From Pardosa pseudoannulata (Eukaryota; Arthropoda; Arachnida; Araneae; Lycosidae): DNA of 64,000 bases. Both the position numbers and the translations under genes were made by a program. Under the pieces are notes generated by a model. That model did no database searches, was not told the DNA's origin, and worked only from the letters and a program-made list of their open reading frames with translations. Every line of letters starts with the position of its first letter. Position 1 is the stretch's first letter. Below, piece by piece: positions 35,311 to 45,710 of this stretch. Where the stretch lies: contig CM063502.1 in NCBI GenBank assembly GCA_032207245.1, positions 132,893,205 to 132,957,204 of the forward strand, given 5' to 3'.

Positions 35311-38300
35311 TTAGCATACCTGAAAGTCATAAACACAAAAATTTGTGACTTAATCATAAGAATGTTGCTATAATTTTTACAATAAATTTGCTGTACACAT
35401 ATATTAATTTTACTGTAAAGAAGTTGTTAAAAAACTATATATATTTGGATTTTGATTATTAGGTCTAAAGTTTTTTTATAGGCCAGTACTATATTTTGTC
35501 TTTATTATTTTGCATTGTGTTTTTGAGTTTAGTTGATATCCAGTGCTAATTTTTTTAAGATATTTAATGTGTACAAATCACACTTCCTGGTGTTTCTCCA
35601 CACATAACTATCATGATTGTTATTAGATCGGTGAGGTATGAAGTGGTTGACTACCTTGTGAATTTTTGTAGTTTTCTAAAAATTATATGTAAAAGCAAAG
35701 AATAGATATGAAAACAATATTGTAGATTTTAATTTTTATGTATATCAATTGTTACTAAGTAGTTAAATACATAGTGGGAATTTGAAAATGAATGTTTATT
35801 TTGTTTTTATATTACTTTAATATCAAAGCAGTTGTCATATGAGCTAAATTACAGAGTAATATATGTGGTTTTCTTTAAGATGCTATCTTATTGAAATTCC
35901 TATTCGCAACAGAATTCCATTGAAATCAAAATTATGGGTATATCTTTTTAAATCATTTACTTTGAACCAATAAGCAAATTTCACACATTTTGTTAAAAAT
36001 GTTATAAGATTTGTCATATTTAATTATGTAAATAAATGCATTATATCATCTGTTATTAAATGTGTCACTCTTTGTATTTCATAAAATTCATAAATCTGCT
36101 TTATTTAGATTTGTGTGTTGGAGTAAATAAGTTCATTGTCAGTGTGATGGGTAAGAATACATAGATTGTTATCTTTGATCCTTCCCTGAACTTGCAATTG
36201 CTAAATTAATGTATTATTTGAGATGATTATATGTTGATAGTCTGTCTTGTTTATTATTCAACATATTTGTTGCTATTCCAAAGTCTCTCTGGCTCTGGTT
36301 TTATGTATAATGCTTTTTTTTTTTTCTTTTGTGTGTGTATCCAATGTCACTTTGAAAGCATTTGAAAAGATATATTGAGTCATCCAAAAAGTTTTGCAGT
36401 TTATAAATTAATTATATTAGATTCTTATGTAAAAAAAAAAAAAAAGAGTGAAAGGGAGGGGAATAGTTTTGCAGATTGCTTACAAAATTTGTGTTGTATA
36501 TTTACTAAGTAATTTTTCTTATGAGTAATTTTGAAGGTGGTTTGAGAAAACTTCAGCCTTAAAGGTGGTATCCTTCCTGCATAATTAAACTATCCCGTGT
36601 AAACAATGATCCTTTAAAAATCCTCTCTATAATCCATAAGTCCAGGAACTGTCTAGCCCCTAAATATTTCAGACATACAATACTTCAATACAGTACATGA
36701 TCATTTATGTAAAATTGGATATATAAATTATAATGAAGTTTGGATACCTAATACTTTACAGAGTAGAATATATGTACTAGAATTATGATATGCTAATTTT
36801 TTTTTACAAAGTAAAGCTATGTTTTTTAATATTTTAGTACTAAAAAATGAGAAGTAGGTTCTATATAATATAAGAAAAAAAAACATGGGATAAGCCAAAC
36901 AATGAATTTTTAGCAACATCTCAAGGGAGTGGACAAAATCTTAAATGGTTTTTATATCATAAGGCTACAATGAAATTGAATATTATAAATTGTAGCCACT
37001 AATTTGAGCTTAAACTTGAAAAAATACTTTGTTTTTATATGGTAGTTCTAAAATGAGAAAGCGAAGTGTTCAGAACTGACTAATCATCAAGGTATTTTTT
37101 TTCATCGGGAGTTCAGCCCCATATTGTAAGCAGTCTGAGTATAACAGGTTTGTTTTTATGCCACCCTCCCCTGTCTTTCATTAGACCTTGCTCACTCTGA
37201 TTTTCATCACTTTAATATTATAATTTATTAAAAACCTGCAGAACTTTCCAGATGGTTCAATATTAAATGGATGAAGAGAAGATTTTCCAAGAATATAGTT
37301 AATTTTAAGCCTGAAATAATTCCATATTTGCCACTGATTTGCAAAACACATTGTTCTATTAATTCCTGTTCTTTTAAACTTGGTGGTAACTGGGATTAAA
37401 TTTAATTAAAATATGGCATCAGTTTGACTAAAGCCTCAGCTGATATTTAGCATTTATTTTTAAAAATTGTCAGGAATATGATCCCTTCATTCCTGGGGAT
37501 TTTTTTTTTTTTTTTTTTTTGGGGGGGGGGCCTTCCTTTAGAAAATTAAACAGTTGTACTTTAAAGGGAAAAAAGTAAGGAGGTTTATCATAGATTTTAA
37601 AACTTTGTTTAGTAACTTTTTTCTTTAGAATGATTGATTGTTATCCTTAGTTATTTTGTTTTGTGTTTTCAGTACAATTTGTCATTTATATTTCTTTATG
37701 AATTTTTTTTCCTTTGAAGTGTGCATATAGTGCAGCAACTGTGTTTATAGAACATGGGCATTAATATAATATTTGTACTGCACAAATGTAATGCAATGTA
37801 AAAATTGATCGGTTTTCTGTATATGAAGAGATTCAATCATAATGTGTTCCTACTCATCCATACTGTATTGATTTCATTGACTTGTGGTCTTAAGTTAAAG
37901 TTTACCTATACTGGTAGGATTCAAATTGTTATATTTTGAAAAATGGTAAATTTTTAGATTTGACAGAAGTGATGAAATTTTCTTTGGCAGAAAAAGATAG
38001 TTCGAAACATCCTTTGTTTGCATGTTTGCCAAGTCTTTATACTTATGATTTGTTTTCCCCACTTGTGAATTTTGCATTCAAATTAAATTCAAGTTTTGAT
38101 TTTCAGTGACTCCAACTTTCATAAAAATAAAAAATTTTACAATATGTAGTTTGTTTGTGTTTTATTTGAAATACAGAGTTTATAAAATAATTTTTCTTAG
38201 AAGTCTGGGTTTCTGTATACAGTTTAATAATGCACTTCATACATAATACTATAAATGTGTGTAAACCAGTGCAATGTATTTGCCAGTCATAATAGAAATT

Positions 38301-39234
38301 ATAGCCCCTATTGTATTTACTTGCCCAGGCAAGTAGAAACCTAAGCAACTGGCTTATTGAATTAAATGGCGAGTCCATAAAAGAATTTAAACCTTTATTG
38401 AGTTAAGAGAACAACAATTGTTTCACAGTCAAAGGCAGAAGATAGAATAATGAAAGTATGAGTGGATTACAGGGTTAGACCCCAGATACTTTCCCTAGGA
38501 ACTGGCAATTTAGTGAATTTAACAGTCAGACAGGAACTTAGATAATTGAAAAGTGAACTGGGGACAGCTGGAAAGTATGGAGAGTGGCAGAAAATTTGTA
38601 TTTATTGATGAGAAGGCAATGGGTTGAAAGAATTTAAAGTTACAGACACTCCTTTAATTAAGAAATTTTTGTGACTAGGAAAATAGATTTGAAGGAATAA
38701 AAATGGGAAAGATGAGAATTTTTAAGAGAAATAAAAGTTAATAATTTCAATATATTACATATGTGTGTGTATGTAAGGTTTACCAGCCTTTCATCCTGTC
38801 AGTGGATAGATATAAGATGATTTGATATTACTTGTGTATTTAAGCATGCTTGGGAACCAAACACTAGTCGAACGGTCCAAACCTAAGAATGACCACTTAA
38901 TTGGGACATAGACTTTATACCCCAGGGTCCTTAGCAAGGAATCATTGCCTATGGTGCCAATTAATGCTAAGTAGGACTATTGTATTAAGGAGTTTAATTT
39001 TATGTAGAAGTATTTGTGCTTTAGGAAAATTCTGGAATTTTGGAGATTCACACTAGCTTGAGAATTCCAGAGAAATAAAATTACAAAATACTTTTCTTTC
39101 TATTTACTTTGAAGAAACATACAGCACATTCTGTTTGACTTAAATAATCCTTCATCTGTTGTAACATAGCCTGCTAGACCCTGAATCTGAAACAACAGTT
39201 CATACTTGGTGGACTACATTGACAGCACACTGAA
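35311..39234. other. non-coding AT-rich stretch
   Basis: No supported gene. It contains a T22-G10 homopolymer junction at about 37499-37530 and an A15 run at about 36431. Confidence 0.5.
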
Positions 39235-39895
39235 GAAGGTATTAAAAAAAGGCAAACCATACAGTTTAGAGTTAATTTTAAAAAATAATAATCTCACAAT
39301 AATAAAATTTTCTATAATCTGTGATGAGGCAAAGTTGAATACATATGAGCATTATCTGTTCGCAATGCAAAAGATAATTCTCCCCGCACCATAGCTATAT
39401 CGTCTGCTGTTGTCATCAAGTGGTTTGTAGATGGATGGAACTTTAAAACATTAGAAAATTTTAATAGGTATGTTTTGTATTTTAACAATACCCCATAGCA
39501 ATGCAGAATGGGACAGTTTATACAAGACAAAAATTGAATTTTAAAAGCTTCATTTTTGACAAAAATATAGAAGATATATTAAAAGATAAAAGGATACATG
39601 TTATTTTACACCAACTTATGACAAAAAGTTACTGAGGAAAAATCAGCCACACAGTCAATTGAAACAAAAGCAGAATTTTTGGAGGATGGGGACAAATAAA
39701 TTGATTTTTGAGCAATGCTCTTTTAGATTTTGCTTTTTATACATTAAGATTTTTGTCAGGTGCTTACATTTTTAACTTAAAAATTTCATTGGAGTAATGT
39801 TGATTACAATATATATAAGTCAATTATTAGCATATGTGTAAACAATCACATATGGGACAAGAATATTGTGCGTATAGAGCTCTTAATTGATATTT
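39235..39895 (+). repeat. dispersed repeat, copy 2 (unidentified family)
   Basis: A diverged copy of the repeat at 5080-5870 in the same orientation, sharing the blocks named there. It has lost most CpG present in copy 1 (TCTGCGATGAGG to TCTGTGATGAGG; CCGCTCGGAATG to CTGTTCGCAATG), as expected if it lies in methylated DNA. Confidence 0.6.
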
Positions 39896-40204
39896 TGTTC
39901 ATCTTAAAGACAAGCAAGGGTAAGCATGTAATAACTGATTGTATAAAATTTAAAAAAAATATTTACCATGCAGATAATTATCAAGTAGTTTTATTTTATG
40001 TATGTTTATATTTTATATTATGAGTTCATTTTCCTTTTGTAAATTATTCTCTGCAATTGGTAATAAAATTTTCTTGTTTATTAAAAAGTATAAAATATTT
40101 TTTTTGGCTTTAGAAAAAATAAAACCTATCATCACTGGATTAAATCAATTAAAATTATATCTGTTTAAAGAAGCCTTCAAAGGCTAATTAATGACTTTGT
40201 AAGT

Positions 40205-40350
40205 AGAAACTTTTGCGGATGTCTAGTGTTTGGGATATCACTTTTCCACATTGGGTTTAAATCGCACTGCAGGTTTATATGTTTCTAATCATTCGGATCT
40301 GGCTTTAAGCAAGTAGGTCCCAGTTTAATTCACCCCTGTAGCAAAAGTTC
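40205..40350 (+). repeat. tRNA-derived SINE, copy S4
   Basis: Box B-like GGGTTTAAATCGC lies at 40253-40265. The body includes AATCATTCGGATCTGGCTTTAAGCA, then AGTAGGTCC and CACCCCTGTAGCAAAA, in the same order as S1. Confidence 0.65.
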
Positions 40351-40375
40351 ATTATCTTACACGACCAATCATAGA

Positions 40376-40542
40376 GCTGTTTGGTTTGATTTGGAGCACT
40401 ACAGTATACTGTTTTGCTAAACAAGGACTTCTGAGATCAAGACCAACTACTTAAAGCCAATTATGAACATTCAGTCCTGCAGTGGGATTTGAACACAAGA
40501 ATTCCAGTATCAAAGACTAGTGCTCTACACATTTGACATGAA
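40376..40542 (-). repeat. tRNA-derived SINE, copy S5 (inverted neighbour of S4)
   Basis: Read on the minus strand it has a head, box B (complement of GGGATTTGAACAC, 40484-40496) and a body ending AGTATACTGTAGTGCTCCAAA. It lies tail-to-tail with S4, so the pair could form a long hairpin in a transcript. Confidence 0.7.
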
Positions 40543-41079
40543 TAAAGTGGGGTGGTTACATTTAAACAAATCTCATAATAACAGGAAAACTGTGAAATAA
40601 TTCTTTCCAATGCTCTCTAAATCTTCATGCATTGTCGATATATCAAGAAAAAATCTGTGTTCCAAGTTTTTAGAGTAATTGTCTAATCCAATTGTAACTC
40701 TAAAACCTTACTTTTTTAATGAAGGCAAAAGTTAGTCATTATGCAACCTGAATTATATTTGGTTTTAAATCCCCCCCTTCCTACCTCACCAAGTTTAATT
40801 ACATCATAAATGGTTAACTAACAAGGAAAATATTTGCAAAATTGTACAGGCTGTTGGCTTTATACTCATGTAATCTAAGTTGGAGTACACAAAGTTCGTT
40901 ACATGAATAATTTATTTTAAGTACAATCTTGCATTTGTTAGATTTCATTTTCAGTTGTAAACTTGTCTCTACCCAACCTTCTAAAGACCATTCCCATTCA
41001 TTAAAAACATGAAAAGACTTTCTTTTTGGCTAGTTCTGAAAATATTGATAATCAAAAATACTTACCAGAATAATCATAA
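40543..41079. other. non-coding stretch
   Basis: Nothing recognised. Confidence 0.45.
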
Positions 41080-41165
41080 GAGGACTGGTTAGAGAGTGAT
41101 AATCACAATAATGATTCTGTGGGTTCGATTTACCACAGTTGCAGAAGCAAATAAGTTTGAAATAT
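41080..41165 (+). repeat. tRNA-like SINE head
   Basis: GACTGGTTAGAGAGTGATAA is followed by box B-like GGGTTCGATTTAC at 41121-41133. The body (AAATAAGTTTGAAATATATGGG) differs from S1 and may be the same family as the copy at 45618. Confidence 0.5.
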
Positions 41166-41239
41166 ATGGGAAAATTAGATTTAGATGATTAAAGTATTTA
41201 AATATGTATTAAAGTATAGTTGTATGTACTTCTACAACT

Positions 41240-41840
41240 TTTATTACAACTTCATATCTTCTACTTCTTTAATAGCTCTACAGTCCCTGGTGGGCTATGG
41301 CTTTCTCTCCTGATTTCCTTTTCTAATTTTTTATTTTAAATTTATTTTGGTATTCAACTTGGTCTATCTCAGTTTCAGTCATCCTCGTTTTCTATTGTTA
41401 TAAAGTTTTCCACTCAATCTTTTTAGACATGTCAATTTCCTTCATTCTTTTTACATGTCCTATCCACTGTATTCTCTTAGCCTTAATATATCTTAAAATG
41501 TTTTTGCCTTTAATCAGTGTTTCTGTTTCATGGCCGTATCTTCTTCATGAGTTATTTTCATATGTGGCTCCAAACATTCTTCTTATTATTCTATATTCAA
41601 AGCTTCTTAGTATATTTTTATCTTTGTTAGATAACACCCAGGTTTTAGATACATATGTATAATTGGTCTCATTAGGGTTTTAGATATCTGCATTTTACAA
41701 TTTCTAGATATTTACTTTACTTTTTAGTAAACGATTATTTGCAAAAACTGCTTTATGTCCAATTTGTATCTGTTTGTTTATATTCCAATGGATTTCAAAC
41801 TTATTATTTCGTTACCAAATAACCTTAAAAATTTTCTCTA
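41240..41840 (-). pseudogene. LINE reverse-transcriptase 3' end, degenerate
   Basis: The minus strand reads, with stops and frame changes, a pattern typical of the C-terminal thumb and tail of LINE reverse transcriptases: HKAVFANNRLLKSKVNI, then SKTWVLSNKDKNILRSFEYR, IIRRMFGATYENNS, and IKAKRIQWIGHVKRMKEIDM. The rIqWiGHV.RM block is the most diagnostic. The family (RTE or similar) is inferred. Its upstream side is cut by the hAT-like element inserted at 41882. It is non-functional. Confidence 0.75.
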
Positions 41841-42795
41841 TTTTTAGGTTTTGTATCTATCTTCTTTCTTTATTTAGAACTCAGGCATGAAAGTGGACAA
41901 TGACAAAAAAAGCTGAAATTTTTTTTAAGCCCAGGGGGGGGGGGGGAAATTTAAGGAAGATAATTACATTTTCTCTTACATAACTCTTTTTCACGATATG
42001 ATTCAGTATTACATTTATATATCTACATACATACACACATCAGTAGGATAATACACAAAAGAAAATTCTTACCATAGTAGTACCAGGTTCTTGATAATAT
42101 GCAAAAAAGAATGTTTTGTACACAAACTTAATGTTACAAATTAAACTCACTGAGAGTAGAGTTGCACTGGATAGTAAAATGAAATAATGAAATTCGGTCA
42201 CAATATTTATTTTAAAGGATTAACACAAAATTGGAGTCAGAAAACTTAAAATGATTCTAATGTATTCCGTAATATTGTCAAGTGTTTAGCTAACACAATA
42301 TATCAGCAAATACCAAAGTATGTAATAGTTTCTAGTAAATAAGTTTTTAAGCAATTAGGCTAAAAACTTATTTAACATATTTAATAACTACAAGTTCTAA
42401 ATCCCTACATGCATGCAAGATGAAAAAAATCTGTTTGATTTTTAAAATTATGATTATAAATATACACAACAATAAAATAACCTTACGAAAACGAAATCTT
42501 GATAGAATAATATGTAACATTCTTGATGAAAGAAGTTCTTCAGCAAATGCGAAAAGGAATGCTTTTTATTTCAGATACTAAAAAATTGAAACATTTTTAA
42601 ACATTGTAAATTGGTTAAAAGATTTAAAAATAAAAAGCTATATAATATAAAAGACTACATTAATTTTCTTTTTTTATGGGCTTTTTGTGAACTAATTTCT
42701 CTAATCTTCTTTTATGAAGAAGTCTGAGATGGTTTTCTCTTTATTTAAGTTATTAGCTTCTTTTTTGTTGTACACATTTTTACTGGCATTTAGCT

Positions 42796-42826
<31 letters not shown>

Positions 42827-42832
<6 letters not shown>

Positions 42833-43957
42833 CATCTTTTTTCTGTATTCTAGATATGAGTTTTTCATATTTAGACATAGTTTTTTATTAATTGATTCAT
42901 GTAAGAAGTCTTCTTTCTTAAAAAAATTAATTGCAGATGTATTTTGACTTAAAAATTTGTATTTTACAGTTTGAATTGATGAAAAGGTATCAATTCTCAT
43001 ATTGCTTGATTCTTTATCTAATACATTTCCCATCCTACTAAAAGAACTTTCAACTTGAGGACCATGGAAGCAGCTTAATAGTGCTCTAACCATTTTTGAA
43101 AGAGCATTATATTTGCACAAGGAAAATACTGCGGCCCACCATACATCAATCCGTAATATATTTCCATCTTGATCCAGATAAGATGGCAGAGATTTATCTA
43201 CTTGATAAAGTTGAACGTCTAGTGAATATTCTGTTTTTTCCTCTTCTGTTAAAATATTTTTTACTAATTTTGGCAATTTTTTTAATCTGTCAATCGTAAC
43301 AGAATGTCCTCTAGCAAATGGATCAATAGCTGAAATACATTTTAGAAGACAATTATCTAGAGGCAATTTCTTTTGCAAATACTGTGCACATAGCACATAT
43401 GCCTCATTAGCTTGTTTTAAAAAAGTTACTACTGCAGTACACTGCATATCTTTTGTTACAATTGATTCTGAAACACCTAAAAACATTTTGTGTCTTTTCA
43501 GCATATTTTCTTCTGAAGACACATTTAAAGAAAGAAGCTGATTGATGCATTTGTCCTTTAAAACTTCTTGCTTCAAAAAGAAAGATAAAAAAATTATAAA
43601 CAACTGTTCTTGTTCATCATAAAGTTTATGAATTAACGGTTCCTTGGTTTGAAACAAACATACATACTTTTTTAGAAGTGGTAACACAGCAGTATAAAAA
43701 TGTAATATAAGCTGTGTTTTTATTCTTTCGAAAAACAGCTTTTGCAAAATTCTCCTCTTCATACATACTCCTTTTGGAGTAAGTTTTTTCCCAGCAAGAT
43801 ATTTATGTATTTCTTTTATTCTTTTTTTACCTTCAGCACTAACACTTTTTTCTTTGTATATGGCAGACAAAATAGAGAAATACACAGCTTTATCATTAGG
43901 AGAGAGAAAAGCATAGTAGAACACTGAAAGAGCATGATATATTCTCAAATGACTCAA
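42827..43957 (-). CDS. hAT-like transposase, C-terminal part
   Basis: This frame of about 376 codons overlaps the upstream frame by 4 bp. It opens at a TTG, not an ATG, which marks it as the continuation of the same protein rather than a separate gene. It is rich in Lys and Leu and mostly helical in character. The C-terminus has the hAT dimerisation-type block: VWWAAVFSLCKYNALSKMVR, then SCFHGPQVESSFSRMGN and a conserved Arg in NMRIDTFSS. It has no internal stops. Together the two parts make about 758 residues, a normal hAT transposase length. Only one frame break across the whole gene suggests recent activity or a lesion of recent origin. Confidence 0.8.
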
Positions 43958-45102
43958 ACATCATAACATGATAGCCATCTGAATGACACCATGTTTTCTA
44001 TAGCACTGAATTTAATTCCCAATATGAGACATATTTCCATTAAGAACTCCCTTTGATCTGAAGACCATTTGAAATCGTAGTAGATATCACTGAAATATTT
44101 TTCCACATGACCTCCAAATGGCTTGCAAAATCTTTTAGCTGCATTATGAATATGGTGACAAGAATCACCATCCACATCTAGCAAATGGACTGCTTTCTCA
44201 CGTATTCTAGTTTCCAGGCCAGATTTTGATCCCCGCATTACACTGCATGAATCCATGAGAACTGACATTACATTATCCCATGGAATGTTAAGTTCCTTAA
44301 AAATTCTTTCTATTTCATTAAATAGAGATTCTGAACAAACTTTAGTCATATTAATACTTTTTAAATGTTCAACTACTACTTTATTTTGAAGAGATGAGAA
44401 ATAGTTGACCAAAATAGACAGGACTCTTTTAAAGTTATTACTAGTAGCTTCATCAATATTTAAAGAAAACTTGGAGTGTCGTAAATTTTCTGTTGTTTCT
44501 TCTGTAAATGTCTTTGCTAAACCATAACACATTTTATAGGATGCTGCTGTTCTTGACATTTCCAAGTGGTTTAGTGCCTTTTTGTCACTGGCAAGAAGTT
44601 TACCTAAATCAATTAATACTGGAGACATAGTAAATGGCAAATTATTTTCAGCCAGTAAACCCAACACTAAGGATTGTGCATACGTAATCGTATCACACAA
44701 AGGAACATTAACAGGTTGCTGGGTTAAAGTTGAAGATACAGATGGAATCACAGACGATGACGACTTTGGGACACCAAAAAAATTAGCAGGTAAAACATAA
44801 TTCGTCATTTTAGACTGCACTTTTGATGCATGCTTACTGGTCTTTATATGACTTGATATAGCAGCAAATCCTCTTTTTCCGTAATAAATGGTATCAGAAC
44901 AAAGTCTGCAAATGACTTTTCCACTTATTTCAATTTTTCTAATATAATCTCCTACCTTGACGGTTATTTTTTCACATTTTTCAGCAGTACTTGGATTATC
45001 TATAACTACAGATTTGTTTAGCCATTCAAATTTAAATTTATTTTTTTCCGCAGCATCGATGGTACAAATTTTATGTTCATCTTTTTCACTGACTTCCATC
45101 AT
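43954..45102 (-). CDS. hAT-like transposase, N-terminal part (frameshifted)
   Basis: This 382-codon frame starts MMEVSEKDE at the ATG ending at 45102. A BED-type zinc finger is visible at residues 65-91 (C65-x2-C68-x16-H85-x5-H91), followed by a Ser/Pro-rich linker. The RNase H-like catalytic fold follows: FSLNIDEATSNNFKRVLSIL supplies the first Asp (217) and SVLMDSCSVMRGSKSG the second (284). HHIHNAAKRF and a conserved RW (375-376) come next. The frame ends FRWLSCYDV at 43954 and the protein continues one frame over in the next entry, so a single-base indel near 43960 separates them. It would cut and join transposon ends. I cannot name a closer family than hAT-like. Confidence 0.8.
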   Translation of the reverse strand: MMEVSEKDEHKICTIDAAEKNKFKFEWLNKSVVIDNPSTAEKCEKITVKVGDYIRKIEISGKVICRLCSDTIYYGKRGFAAISSHIKTSKHASKVQSKMTNYVLPANFFGVPKSSSSVIPSVSSTLTQQPVNVPLCDTITYAQSLVLGLLAENNLPFTMSPVLIDLGKLLASDKKALNHLEMSRTAASYKMCYGLAKTFTEETTENLRHSKFSLNIDEATSNNFKRVLSILVNYFSSLQNKVVVEHLKSINMTKVCSESLFNEIERIFKELNIPWDNVMSVLMDSCSVMRGSKSGLETRIREKAVHLLDVDGDSCHHIHNAAKRFCKPFGGHVEKYFSDIYYDFKWSSDQREFLMEICLILGIKFSAIENMVSFRWLSCYDV

Positions 45103-45617
45103 AAATTCTTCTAAACACAGCCGCTCTCAGAAGTAAAACACGGTAATCCAAAATATAACGCACATGCAAACTATTTTCCCGAAGACCGTTAGTACATAAT
45201 GCAGCTGGCTACGGCACTGCTAGAAATAATGCTGCCCCCTTTCAAATCTGGAATCCATAACATAACGCGATCGTCATTCGACCCTGAAAGAGTATCCCCG
45301 CCTTCATATACTACGTTGAGCCAATCAGAATGGAAGTGAATTAGTATGCGTAGTCACATCTCAGTGAAAACACGCAGTAGAAGATACAAATTTCAATCAG
45401 TACAGATTTCAATTACCCCCCCCCCCATTTTTCAATCATGATTTCTCGACGGATTTGTATCGATCTCAGACAGTCGGAAAGGCTGTCAAAAAAGCGGATT
45501 TCCGCTTAAAAGCGGAAAACTTTCATGCCTGAGAACTTCATATACCCTTTTCAAATAGAAAAGTTTTGTTTGAATGTTAATAATTAAGCTTTAAATAGAT
45601 CAAATAAGACTACTATC

Positions 45618-45710
45618 ATGCCCTCCTTTGGCTTAGTGGATACAATACGAGACTTCAAGCAATGACTCTCTGGGTTCAATTCACAGCAGTTGCCAAAAAT
45701 GAATAAATTC
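45618..45710 (+). repeat. tRNA-like SINE head
   Basis: TTTGGCTTAGTGGATACAA (box A-like) and box B GGGTTCAATTCAC at 45672-45684. A second, weaker copy with TTTGGCAAGTGGTAAGAGCA lies at 45875-45945. Confidence 0.5.

Larger units (their letters stand above)
41882..45531 (-). mobile_element. 3.65-kb hAT-like DNA transposon, nearly intact
   Basis: The terminal inverted repeat CAGGCATGAAAGT is perfect over 13 bp (41882-41894, and its complement 45519-45531). The flanking direct repeat is AGAACT (41876-41881 and 45532-45537), 6 bp rather than the usual 8 for hAT. Between the ends lies a two-part transposase on the minus strand. The region upstream of the gene (45103-45531) keeps CpG and has a palindromic GCGGATTTCCGC/GCGGAAA cluster at 45493-45518. 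A T26 tract at 42803-42828 abuts the stop codon. It sits inside or beside the LINE remnant at 41240-41840. Confidence 0.88.

Noticed and set aside
42827..43957. C-terminal hAT frame as an independent gene
   Set aside because: Its apparent start is TTG, it overlaps the upstream frame by 4 bp, and its content continues the same transposase.
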